From the IMG/VR virus record IMGVR_UViG_3300037493_002604, positions 1 to 42,126 of that record: a stretch of DNA of 42,126 nt; one strand, 5' to 3'. Origin of the DNA: a virus. How positions within the stretch are numbered: position 1 is the stretch's first letter; each line of letters opens with the position of its first letter. Both the position numbers and the translations under genes were made by a program. Under the pieces are notes generated by a model. It made no database searches. It saw only the letters and a list, made by a program, of their open reading frames with translations, and was not told where the DNA came from. Of this stretch, positions 33,268 through 39,664 are shown in pieces.

Positions 33268-33524
33268 AACTCTCACAAATCCTAATTGAAGCAGGCGTGA
33301 CACCTAGCGACTTTGCAAACTATAAATTTGTTTCACAAGATAATGTCGGCAGATTAAATTTATCGACCACAAAGCCATGCGAAATATTTAATGGCTACTG
33401 GATGCATGCAGACAAAGACGCGGATTGTGTCGGATTCTTACCTCGCGCCGAAGACTGGCAAACCCCACTCTCCCGAGCACAATTCATTGCTGATTATGAG
33501 GAGCATTGTGCCAAAATAACTTAA
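33264..33524 (+). CDS. Hypothetical protein, 86 aa
   Basis: An 86-residue protein starting MKLSQILIEAGVTPSDFANY, coupled to the preceding gene by ATGA. The N-terminal helix followed by a compact Trp/Asp-rich part suggests a small soluble domain. Not recognised. Confidence 0.7.
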   Translation: MKLSQILIEAGVTPSDFANYKFVSQDNVGRLNLSTTKPCEIFNGYWMHADKDADCVGFLPRAEDWQTPLSRAQFIADYEEHCAKIT

Positions 33525-33584
33525 ATACTTCCTCCTAACGCTATCTGCTGGCGTTGTTTATTCTTTAATTTGGTGGGTTATGGC

Positions 33585-33776
33585 ATGAAACTAAATACTA
33601 TTCTATTTTTAACGCTTTGTTTTATGCTTGGCAATATACTTGGTGGGATTTATTTGGATAAATATTATCCAAAGCCTGTAGATAAATCTAAATACATCGA
33701 TAAATCACAATGCATTGGCCTACCAAGTAGTGATGTTAATGATTATTGGGCGTGCCGGAAGGAGGTTAATAAATGA
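33585..33776 (+). CDS. Small membrane-anchored protein, 63 aa
   Basis: A 63-residue protein with one N-terminal hydrophobic segment (about residues 4-25, NTILFLTLCFMLGNILGGIY) and a short Lys/Tyr-rich tail with two Cys. The orientation is probably N-in with the tail outside the inner membrane. The ATG at 33585 has GGTGGG upstream. It lies 60 nt after the previous gene and is coupled to the next by ATGA. A lysis accessory or exclusion function is possible. Confidence 0.65.
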   Translation: MKLNTILFLTLCFMLGNILGGIYLDKYYPKPVDKSKYIDKSQCIGLPSSDVNDYWACRKEVNK

Positions 33777-33991
33777 TTTACTTGATAAAAGCATTTAACT
33801 GGTTACGCTTCGGCACTTTGCAGCCTATTATTACAAAGGTAGAGCATGGTTTCGCTGCTGAAATAGAATTCTTTGGTAGAAATGATAAATTAGTTGGCGT
33901 CTATTCTTATGGGTATTACTACCAAACACTCCCATATAAAGGACAGTCATGCCCTATGACTGAGACAATTAAGAAGGAGATGATTGTATGA
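33773..33991 (+). CDS. Hypothetical protein, 72 aa
   Basis: A 72-residue protein (MIYLIKAFNWLRFGTLQPII) with an amphipathic N-terminus and a beta-rich Tyr-containing middle. Both ends overlap neighbours by ATGA. Not recognised. It precedes the holin candidate, so it may belong to the lysis unit. Confidence 0.62.
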   Translation: MIYLIKAFNWLRFGTLQPIITKVEHGFAAEIEFFGRNDKLVGVYSYGYYYQTLPYKGQSCPMTETIKKEMIV

Positions 33992-34224
33992 TTTCTTTAA
34001 TCCCCGACTGGCGCACATCCCACAAAAAAGCCACAGTTATATTCTGCGCATTCATGGCAGTACTTGCACAATACTATACTGATGTGCTATTATTTGCTTA
34101 TGAGCAATTGCCGATCATTGTTCAATACATGCCAGCAGAGGCTGGATTTGGCAAGTGGATGCCGTGGATAGTGATAGGACTGCGGATTGTTAGTTTTAAA
34201 TCAAATAAGGAAGAAACAAAATGA
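33988..34224 (+). CDS. Holin candidate (DUF7940-like)
   Basis: The 78-residue protein starts MISLIPDWRTSHKKATVIFC. It has a first membrane segment at about residues 14-38, a Pro/Gly-containing loop and a second at about 58-72, and ends in a Lys/Glu tail. Size, topology and the 'IPDWR..xK' start agree with phage holins annotated in the DUF7940 group. It would open the inner membrane for the lysozyme encoded at 16518-16931. Coupled on both sides, and followed within 800 nt by the spanins. Confidence 0.72.
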   Translation: MISLIPDWRTSHKKATVIFCAFMAVLAQYYTDVLLFAYEQLPIIVQYMPAEAGFGKWMPWIVIGLRIVSFKSNKEETK

Positions 34225-34310
34225 CCAACCATATTCCCCTACAACCATTATCCGAATCATTGTTTGATCAGCAGAATGAAGTAATGGCTGCTATGCATGA
34301 CTATGAATAG
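34221..34310 (+). CDS. Tiny hypothetical protein, 29 aa
   Basis: A 29-residue frame (MTNHIPLQPLSESLFDQQNE) whose ATG overlaps the holin stop (ATGA) and whose end overlaps the next tiny frame. The coupling is the only support. Confidence 0.4.
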   Translation: MTNHIPLQPLSESLFDQQNEVMAAMHDYE

Positions 34311-34383
34311 CCTTCTAACATCATCAATCCTAGCAAGCCTCATTACGGGGCTTGTTTTTGGCGCATGTAAGGATATTGATTAA
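34303..34383 (+). CDS. Tiny hydrophobic peptide, 26 aa
   Basis: A 26-residue hydrophobic frame (MNSLLTSSILASLITGLVFG, then ACKDID) with a lipobox-like FGAC. It overlaps the preceding frame by 8 nt and the AP2/HNH-like gene start by TAATG. It may be a real small membrane or lipoprotein peptide, or only a coupling device. A CAAGCC/GGCTTG hairpin with TTTTT lies inside it. Confidence 0.35.
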   Translation: MNSLLTSSILASLITGLVFGACKDID

Positions 34384-34994
34384 TGAAAAAGTTAGTGCAT
34401 GGTATTGGCATTAATGATGCAGATTATGTGGTTAGACCCACCATTAACGGCAAGCAAGTAATGTGTAGAATTTACATGACTTGGAATAACATGATTACTA
34501 GATGTTATAACGAAAAACGTAAATCCAGATTCCCAAGTTACATTGGCTGCACCGTTTGTGATGAATGGTTGGTATTTTCAAACTTTAAGAAGTGGATGGA
34601 GAATCAAGACTGGAAAGGTAAGCATTTGGATAAGGATATTATCTACCCAATGAACAAGCAGTACGGCCCAAATAATTGTGTTTTTATTTCTAGTGGATTG
34701 AACATGCTATTAATAGACCATGCTGCCAAGAGAGGGATATTCCCAATAGGTGTCTGTTGGAGTGATGCAAGGAAAAAATTCATGTCATACGTAACAGTGA
34801 ATAGCAAGCCAAAGCATTTAGGTTTGTTCGAAAATAAAGAATTTGCCCATCAAGCATGGCAAAAAGCCAAAAAAGAATTGATCTACATTGCTGCACAGGA
34901 ACAAGAAAACGAACGAGTAAAGAATGCTTTACTTTCAAGATGTACACAACTGCAATATGATATTGATAACGAGTTGGAGACAGTAAAATTATGA
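34383..34994 (+). CDS. AP2/HNH-like DNA-binding protein
   Basis: The 203-residue protein resembles a widespread phage family of homing-nuclease relatives. The N-terminal MTWNNMITRCYN and CTVCDEWLVFSNFKKWMENQ, then LDKDIIYPMNKQYGPNNCVF, form the conserved HNH-like treble-clef region. The second half, with IGVCWSDARKKFMSYVTVNS and LGLFENKEFAHQAW, is an AP2-type DNA-binding domain. The classic catalytic His pair is not obvious, so it may bind rather than cut. It is inserted between holin and spanins with coupled start (TAATG) and end (ATGA). Confidence 0.8.
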   Translation: MKKLVHGIGINDADYVVRPTINGKQVMCRIYMTWNNMITRCYNEKRKSRFPSYIGCTVCDEWLVFSNFKKWMENQDWKGKHLDKDIIYPMNKQYGPNNCVFISSGLNMLLIDHAAKRGIFPIGVCWSDARKKFMSYVTVNSKPKHLGLFENKEFAHQAWQKAKKELIYIAAQEQENERVKNALLSRCTQLQYDIDNELETVKL

Positions 34995-35461
34995 ATTCAA
35001 TTCTAATGCAATCCATTGTTGCAAGCTTCATTGTTGGTGCTTTTGGCGGGCTATATACTGGTTATCAGTACTCGCAAGGGAAGCAGGCCATTAAAAACAC
35101 CGCCATAATGACAGAGCAGGCTTCTGCTGTGGATAATGCTCGCATAGAAGAGCAGGAAATTGTAAAGGCTGACGTAGCCACATCTAAAACATACCAAGAG
35201 GGATTGAACGATGGTAAAAAAGATCTTAATGCTGTTATTGCTAAGCTTCGCTATGATAGGGTGCGCAACAGTTCCACCGGTAGTGCAAGTATGCCCACAA
35301 ATACCACCACCGCCAGCGGACGTGATGCAGAAGAGAGAGCCTACATTTTTGAAGAGATGGCAAGACTTGCAGGAGAAGCTGACGACGTTACAAAACAATT
35401 AACGGCAGCTCAGGATTTGTTAGATGGCAGGGCTGCGGCAATCAACCAAACCACACCTTAA
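34991..35461 (+). CDS. Inner-membrane spanin, Rz-like
   Basis: This 156-residue i-spanin has an N-terminal membrane anchor (about residues 5-25, LMQSIVASFIVGAFGGLYTG) and a long helical periplasmic part (about 35-150) rich in Ala, Glu, Lys and Asp. It fuses inner and outer membranes together with Rz1 at the last step of lysis. Its start overlaps the upstream stop (ATGA). The o-spanin gene lies wholly inside it in another frame, the strongest evidence for the assignment. Confidence 0.9.
   Translation: MNSILMQSIVASFIVGAFGGLYTGYQYSQGKQAIKNTAIMTEQASAVDNARIEEQEIVKADVATSKTYQEGLNDGKKDLNAVIAKLRYDRVRNSSTGSASMPTNTTTASGRDAEERAYIFEEMARLAGEADDVTKQLTAAQDLLDGRAAAINQTTP
35211..35402 (+). CDS. Outer-membrane spanin lipoprotein, Rz1-like (embedded)
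   Basis: The 63-residue lipoprotein has a signal sequence MVKKILMLLLLSFAMIGCA with a lipobox ending in Cys18, and a Pro-rich mature start (TVPPVVQVCPQIPPPPADV). This is the classical Rz1 profile. It is encoded entirely within the Rz-like gene in a different frame. The mature 46-residue protein would sit in the outer membrane and bind the Rz C-terminus. Confidence 0.92.
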   Translation: MVKKILMLLLLSFAMIGCATVPPVVQVCPQIPPPPADVMQKREPTFLKRWQDLQEKLTTLQNN

Positions 35462-35477
35462 ACGTGTGGTTTTTTTA
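35449..35477 (+). terminator. Rho-independent terminator after the spanins
   Basis: AACCACAC, 7-nt loop, GTGTGGTT and a T-run. It overlaps the Rz stop codon and is followed 10 nt later by the next promoter. Confidence 0.93.
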
Positions 35478-35486
35478 ATGTTGTGC

Positions 35487-35515
35487 TTGCATGATTTTAT
35501 GCGTTGATATAGAAT
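35487..35515 (+). promoter_or_regulatory. Plus-strand TTGCAT-type promoter
   Basis: TTGCAT (35487-35492), exactly 17 nt, TAGAAT (35510-35515), preceded by GTGC. The spacer has TGCATGATTTTATGC. It drives the single 61-aa gene. Confidence 0.82.
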
Positions 35516-35555
35516 GCAGTTATCGGATTAAACAACGCAACAAGGGGCAGTAAAA

Positions 35556-35741
35556 ATGGTTAATTACTATGTGTATGACTCATCAAAATTCTCAACACTT
35601 CTTGACGCAATTGATTCAAAGCAGGCTTTTAATGCAAATGCATTTATCAATATAAAAAATGATGTTGAGATTGGTAAGCTGGTTGATTTTCTATCTGATT
35701 GCTTCGGATTTGAGGTTAGAATAACCAGAGAAATTTTATAA
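35556..35741 (+). CDS. Small hypothetical protein, 61 aa
   Basis: A single-gene unit with its own promoter and terminator. The 61-residue protein (MVNYYVYDSSKFSTLLDAID) looks like a small alpha/beta domain ending FGFEVRITREIL. AAGGGG lies upstream of the ATG. Not recognised. It is an insert between the spanins and the split terminase locus. Confidence 0.68.
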   Translation: MVNYYVYDSSKFSTLLDAIDSKQAFNANAFINIKNDVEIGKLVDFLSDCFGFEVRITREIL

Positions 35742-35774
35742 AAAAAAACCCCACACTTGTGGGGTTTTTTTTAT
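35741..35774. terminator. Bidirectional terminator
   Basis: AACCCCAC, 4-nt loop, GTGGGGTT with A/T-runs of eight on both sides. It stops the 61-aa gene (plus) and the terminase C-part (minus). Confidence 0.95.
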
Positions 35775-36025
35775 TAAACAAACAACTTACCACGTTTAGG
35801 CCGCTTGATTAATGGGCCTAGGGCGTAGCGAATCGCATCTATGCAGTTGTGAACAAGAATTCCAGATGCTACAAACTCATGATCATCTTTTACCGTTAAG
35901 TCATATACCTTATTAGCCTTTCCGATATCTACTACCGACAGCACAAGAACGGGTACAAAATCGTACTTTGGCGTGTTTATTTGACGTAAACGACGATCCA
36001 CATAGCTCGCAATTCTTTTCAACAT
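35774..36025 (-). CDS. Intein C-half fused to the last 23 residues of TerL
   Basis: The 83-residue protein has residues 1-60 as the intein C-terminal part. Block F is KVYDLTVKDDHEFVASGIL and block G ends LVHN, with Asn60 as the cyclising residue and Cys61 as the +1 nucleophile. Residues 61-83 (CIDAIRYALGPLIKRPKRGK and so on) are the TerL C-extein, with the third catalytic Asp of the packaging nuclease. An in-frame stop (TAG) lies two codons before the ATG, and a strong Shine-Dalgarno AGGAAGGA lies 7 nt upstream, so it is translated on its own. It should splice in trans with the product of 36440-38116. Confidence 0.9.
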   Translation of the reverse strand: MLKRIASYVDRRLRQINTPKYDFVPVLVLSVVDIGKANKVYDLTVKDDHEFVASGILVHNCIDAIRYALGPLIKRPKRGKLFV

Positions 36026-36808
36026 TATCTAGTCCTTCCTTTCTGCGCCATGCTGATTTACATGCATTAGTACAAAACTTGTTGTCATGCCCTACCCTTG
36101 TTGATTTGAATGATTTTCCACATTGCTTGCAATTCAAATCAATAGGTACAAAATTAATCCATGCTTGCTTACCTATTTCTGAATGCTTTGCTTTTCCTTC
36201 TAAGCTTGAATGCCAAGCTTTGGTAAGTGGTCTTATCCTGTTTAGGAGAGTCCTATTATTGAAGCGCCTATCTTCATCCCATTCATGCTCTGCAAAATGA
36301 TCTTTTACGGTCAAGCATTCAAGATTTTTTATATCGTTATTCAATGGATCATCGTCCATATGATGGATATGCATTCCTTTTGGTATGACCCCATGTGCAT
36401 CAGACCAAATTGCACGATGAAGCCATACCGTACCGCCTGTTATTGACCTTTTGAAATAAACCCTATCGCTCCTGCGTTCACTTTCAGGATAGCGATTATA
36501 TTTCTTGCCTTTGTATATAACTGTTTCAACCATGATTTACGTTCAACCGCCATTAATATAGTATCACCATATCTTATAGCATCGGCACGAATAAAGCCAC
36601 GGCCTTTAACGAATATCTTATGGCATGGGGTACATTTCAGAGTCTTATCTCCTGCTTTTATCTCTAAAATATCTCTGTTCTCTCCTGATTGCCAAGCATC
36701 AATAACTTCTTTCATGCCTGATCTAGTTAGAACAAAGTCACCAGTCTTTACTTGCTCAATTGGTATATCGCCTTTTGATGTTGTAACAAGCTCACCTTCT
36801 GCTATGCA
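35846..36808 (-). mobile_element. Split intein / HNH endonuclease insertion in terL
   Basis: This 963-bp element interrupts terL between the His and Cys codons of the DKDNH/CIDAIRY motif. It carries the intein N-half (codons from 36808), an HNH gene in another frame, and the intein C-half (to 35846). TGCATAG occurs at both edges. Splicing would remove both intein halves and rejoin a TerL of about 459 residues. Confidence 0.88.
35913..36533 (-). CDS. Free-standing HNH homing endonuclease inside the split terL
   Basis: The 206-residue protein has a clear HNH core at about residues 35-85 (TVWLHRAIWSDAHGVIPKG, HIHHMDDDPLNNDIKNLEC, then TVKDHFAEH). Two Cys4 zinc fingers follow (CKQCGKSF...FCTNAC at about 134-153 and CELCGSSF...FCTRSC at about 175-198) for DNA recognition. 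It overlaps the end of the intein N-half gene by 94 nt and the start of the intein C-half gene by 113 nt, in a different frame from both. The ribosome binding site is weak. It probably cuts intein-free terL copies and drives spread of the element. Confidence 0.9.
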   Translation of the reverse strand: MVETVIYKGKKYNRYPESERRSDRVYFKRSITGGTVWLHRAIWSDAHGVIPKGMHIHHMDDDPLNNDIKNLECLTVKDHFAEHEWDEDRRFNNRTLLNRIRPLTKAWHSSLEGKAKHSEIGKQAWINFVPIDLNCKQCGKSFKSTRVGHDNKFCTNACKSAWRRKEGLDNVEKNCELCGSSFTSNKHAKVRFCTRSCAVGSRYRKG

Positions 36809-38116
36809 GTGATTGTCTTTATCCACAATATCAGGAAGCACATCACCAGTAAGCCTATCTACCTTGAATGAATACGCATTAGCCTCATGAATCGCATTTT
36901 TGCACCGAGGATGAATGATAATCTCTTCATATGACCTAAGGTGTTCAATACCATCCTCCACCGAGCCAGGCCATTTTTCACAGCCTTCAATATTGAACCC
37001 ATGCCGCTTGATATGGCTAATTGTTTCTGGCCTCGCACAATCAGCCCTAATTTTATATCGTTTAGCATCTGGCACTGATTCATAGAATGCAGGCATATCA
37101 TCCAATTCAACACCTACTTTGCAAGCCTCATACTCAACATACAATCGGCTATTGTGTACCCAGCACCTAACCAATGTTGACGGATCTTGCGAGAAACCAA
37201 AGTCAGCGCCATAAAGCGGACTACCCCATGATTTATCAGGCGTGAATTCATCAATACGCCATTTACCATTGAGCACCTTCACATTGCTATTGCGTCGAAA
37301 CTTTCCTTCCCATATCCATAGATAACGATCAGTATCAACGCGCCTCATCTTGTCGCGGGTAATGATTAGCTCTTCAGTCAACCAAGGGTTATGCGTGTGA
37401 TTGCACTCAATGATAAGCGTGTCTTTGTCTTCATAGATTCCATCTACAGCCTTGTCCCAATATGGAGCAACCATATCCGCCCACATTGGGTCTGTTTCTT
37501 CGCGTGGGTTAAACGTAAACCACAACTCAGAACCTGCCCCACGAATAGTTGGTTCAAGCACATCCAGACTAGCACGGCTTACATTTTCAGCTTCATCAGT
37601 CCAAGCCTTTGTGGCCCCTGCATATCCCTTAATGTTGGTAATGTTTCTGTATAAGCCGCCAAAGCTAAAACGTGACTTTGTAGAAGGAACTTTAATCTCT
37701 GAATCCAAAACCCTAAACTCGTTTGAGTTGCCCTTTCTGTTCACCTCATCGGCAATTTCTTGATAAGAACTATCTTTAATGGCCGCCATTATCTCGCGGA
37801 AACAAGCCACGCGCTCGGTGGTGATTCTGGCGCTCTCAGTTAATATAGACACAACCGTGCGAGTCTTGGCACTACCACGTCCTCCCCATACTATCTTAAT
37901 GCGCTTCGGATAAAGCAACTTCTCCAAACGCTCAGGAATAAGAATGGTTGCTTCTTCTTCTGTCTCGCAAATGCCATCAGGAGTCATTTTCAGACTCCTG
38001 ATAACTTCACGATCCATATTGCAAATGCCAAACACTGCAGAATGGTTTGCTTGGCCTATCTCTTGAATAAATGTTTCTAATTTGCCTAGCTTTGCACTAC
38101 TTAGGCGCTTTGCCAT
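36440..38116 (-). CDS. Large terminase N-part fused to the intein N-half
   Basis: The 558-residue product has residues 1-436 as TerL N-extein. Visible are Walker A GGRGSAKT (78-85), Walker B WTDEAE (172-177), motif III FTFNP (200-204), and the RNase H-like nuclease with Asp305 (GADFGF) and Asp359 (ADCARPE), ending DKDNH. Residues 437-558 are the intein N-half: Cys1 in CIAEGELVTTSKGDIPIEQV (block A) and KCTPCHKIF (block B, TxxH), then a basic tail ending at a true stop. ATG 38116 has GGAG upstream; a TTG at 38134 is less likely. Without splicing, the packaging nuclease lacks its third catalytic Asp. Confidence 0.93.
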   Translation of the reverse strand: MAKRLSSAKLGKLETFIQEIGQANHSAVFGICNMDREVIRSLKMTPDGICETEEEATILIPERLEKLLYPKRIKIVWGGRGSAKTRTVVSILTESARITTERVACFREIMAAIKDSSYQEIADEVNRKGNSNEFRVLDSEIKVPSTKSRFSFGGLYRNITNIKGYAGATKAWTDEAENVSRASLDVLEPTIRGAGSELWFTFNPREETDPMWADMVAPYWDKAVDGIYEDKDTLIIECNHTHNPWLTEELIITRDKMRRVDTDRYLWIWEGKFRRNSNVKVLNGKWRIDEFTPDKSWGSPLYGADFGFSQDPSTLVRCWVHNSRLYVEYEACKVGVELDDMPAFYESVPDAKRYKIRADCARPETISHIKRHGFNIEGCEKWPGSVEDGIEHLRSYEEIIIHPRCKNAIHEANAYSFKVDRLTGDVLPDIVDKDNHCIAEGELVTTSKGDIPIEQVKTGDFVLTRSGMKEVIDAWQSGENRDILEIKAGDKTLKCTPCHKIFVKGRGFIRADAIRYGDTILMAVERKSWLKQLYTKARNIIAILKVNAGAIGFISKGQ

Positions 38117-38543
38117 TGTTTTGTTGCTCCACAATAGCTTCTAGTTTTTCCATCCTCTCTACCAGCTCTGTCGTTTCCATCACTTCTAGCGAGGTTTTTA
38201 TAATACCTGCGAGAGTGGAAGCAATGTCAGAAGGCAAATCACCATTAGCCACGGCGCGAATGATCGCATCCATTTTTTCAACTGGCGTCCCATTAGTAGG
38301 GAAGAAGAATTCAACAGCAGGCATGACTGATTTAGGAACAGGTGCAAGTCGAGATAAAATCTCTCGCATAGCGTATTCATCGCCACTTTCAATTGCATTG
38401 GTTAGCAAAACATCAATAAGATCCTCTTCTGTTTTACCTTGGCGCTCTAATGCCTCAATAATCTTTGCTTTCCATCCTTTCCCACGCTTAGCACGTGTTG
38501 AATAATCTGGCTGATGATCAGCATCAAAAAGAAGTTTTGCCAT
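38097..38543 (-). CDS. Small terminase subunit (TerS)
   Basis: The 148-residue, mostly helical protein lies directly upstream of terL and overlaps its start by 20 nt, as TerS genes usually do. The N-terminal KRGKGWKAKIIEALERQGK region could form the DNA-binding helix-turn-helix, and the C-terminal MEKLEAIVEQQNNGKAPK a coiled coil for oligomerisation. It should recognise the packaging site and load DNA into the split TerL motor. Confidence 0.8.
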   Translation of the reverse strand: MAKLLFDADHQPDYSTRAKRGKGWKAKIIEALERQGKTEEDLIDVLLTNAIESGDEYAMREILSRLAPVPKSVMPAVEFFFPTNGTPVEKMDAIIRAVANGDLPSDIASTLAGIIKTSLEVMETTELVERMEKLEAIVEQQNNGKAPK

Positions 38544-38581
38544 TCCGTTTTTTTTCCGTCTTAGTGATTAATAATATACAT

Positions 38582-38605
38582 AAAAAAACCGGCACTATTG
38601 CCGGT
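38582..38605 (-). terminator. Rho-independent terminator
   Basis: ACCGGC (38588-38593), 6-nt loop, GCCGGT (38600-38605). The minus strand continues with seven T. It lies between the membrane-protein pair and terS. Confidence 0.92.
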
Positions 38606-38863
38606 CTATTGTTTACTTTCCAGCTTGGCAATTTCAAGATCTTTGATGCGCATGTCTTTCTCTGCGATCTTAGATGATTGCCACATTCGATACATAGTAA
38701 AAATACCAATTAACAAACCAACAAATGTGCTTACCACACCCAACATCAGATTTAGATTATTCAATCCTATTGATGTGACTAAAGCACTAATAGTCCCCGT
38801 AATCTTTGGTTGGTTTGCGGCGAGTGCGAATACTTCTGATTCGCTGTTTGCATGTTCGCTCAT
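38606..38863 (-). CDS. Holin-like membrane protein, 85 aa
   Basis: The 85-residue protein has a soluble N-terminus and one strong membrane segment at about 37-60 (LMLGVVSTFVGLLIGIFTMY), a weaker hydrophobic stretch before it, and a charged C-terminal helix (KIAEKDMRIKDLEIAKLESK). The outline suits a small holin or antiholin. With the DUF7940-like protein at 33988, the phage may have a holin/antiholin pair on opposite strands. It starts 2 nt after the stop of the next membrane gene. Confidence 0.6.
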   Translation of the reverse strand: MSEHANSESEVFALAANQPKITGTISALVTSIGLNNLNLMLGVVSTFVGLLIGIFTMYRMWQSSKIAEKDMRIKDLEIAKLESKQ

Positions 38864-38865
38864 GA

Positions 38866-39306
38866 TTATACCATTTTACCTTTAAAAGTACCCAATACAC
38901 GATCACGCATACCCACACGATCATCGAAATTGCAGAAAGCGCGTCCTGTATCATATATGCCAGCCCTTAGCAAAATTGCCATTTGAATCACCAAAATCAT
39001 AGTAATGGCGATATTGTAGGGTATTGCAGACATATAAGCCAAGTACCAAAGATAACCTAATCCATTGATGATACAACTTATTAGGCTAAAAACAGCCAAC
39101 AAAAAACTGGTTCGTGTATTTAATCCAACCACAAACCAAGCAGTAATGCCGTCTAGAAGTGCTGCAGTTGCATAATAAACAAATGGCCCATGCTCTCTTC
39201 CTATTCCAAAATAATGAAACATATTCACAACAAAAAAAGAAAGTGCAGCAATCCTCCTATCTCGTTTTAACAACAACGCAAATATGATGAATGCTGCACT
39301 TTCCAT
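38866..39306 (-). CDS. Multi-pass membrane protein, 146 aa
   Basis: The 146-residue protein has about four hydrophobic segments (near 3-14, 20-33, 43-60 with 64-82, and 88-112) and a charged C-terminal tail. No family was recognised. It is paired with the holin-like gene downstream and may modify lysis timing or host membrane properties. Confidence 0.68.
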   Translation of the reverse strand: MESAAFIIFALLLKRDRRIAALSFFVVNMFHYFGIGREHGPFVYYATAALLDGITAWFVVGLNTRTSFLLAVFSLISCIINGLGYLWYLAYMSAIPYNIAITMILVIQMAILLRAGIYDTGRAFCNFDDRVGMRDRVLGTFKGKMV

Positions 39307-39326
39307 TGTATTAAATCCAAAAATGT

Positions 39327-39416
39327 TTATTTCTTTTTAGTTGGTACTTGTTTTTTTTCTTGCACTGGTGATTGAGGAGCTTGCTTAGGACGTTCAAAAC
39401 CGCTGCCACCTGCCAT
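39327..39416 (-). CDS. Tiny basic protein, 29 aa
   Basis: A 29-residue frame (MAGGSGFERPKQAPQSPVQE, Lys-rich end) with an excellent ribosome binding site GGAGGTTTTATT before the ATG. Likely translated. It lies 20 nt before the membrane protein gene. Very small 'MAGGSGFE' peptides occur in other phages, with unknown function. Confidence 0.55.
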   Translation of the reverse strand: MAGGSGFERPKQAPQSPVQEKKQVPTKKK

Positions 39417-39448
39417 AATAAAACCTCCATTTAAAAGATTATAATAAC

Positions 39449-39664
39449 CTATTCTGACCAAAAAGCCAATGGTTCTAATGTTTCACCAGCCTTTCGTAGC
39501 GCTTCAATTGTCTTATCACGTGGTGGACGATGCCCACGTTCTTGATGACTAATCGACAGCGCAGTAGTTCCAGCCAGTTCTGCAAGTTGTTTTTGAGACA
39601 AACCCAAGTAAACCCGATTCATCTCAATAAACTTTCGTTTTGTCCATTCTTCGTTGACTTGCAT
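39449..39664 (-). CDS. Cro/CI-type HTH regulator
   Basis: The 71-residue protein is a single XRE-family helix-turn-helix domain. LSQKQLAELAGTTALSISHQ (about 22-41) gives the two HTH helices, and ERGHRPPRDKTIEALRKAGE follows the usual pattern. It should bind an operator as a dimer and could be a Cro-like repressor. The repeat-rich region upstream (39665-40003) is the likely place for its operators. Confidence 0.88.
   Translation of the reverse strand: MQVNEEWTKRKFIEMNRVYLGLSQKQLAELAGTTALSISHQERGHRPPRDKTIEALRKAGETLEPLAFWSE

Noticed and set aside
35774-38134. One contiguous intein with an in-frame endonuclease domain
   Set aside because: The intein N-half ends at a true stop (36440-36442), the HNH gene is in another frame, and an in-frame TAG lies two codons before the C-half start, so a single translated intein is not possible from this sequence.
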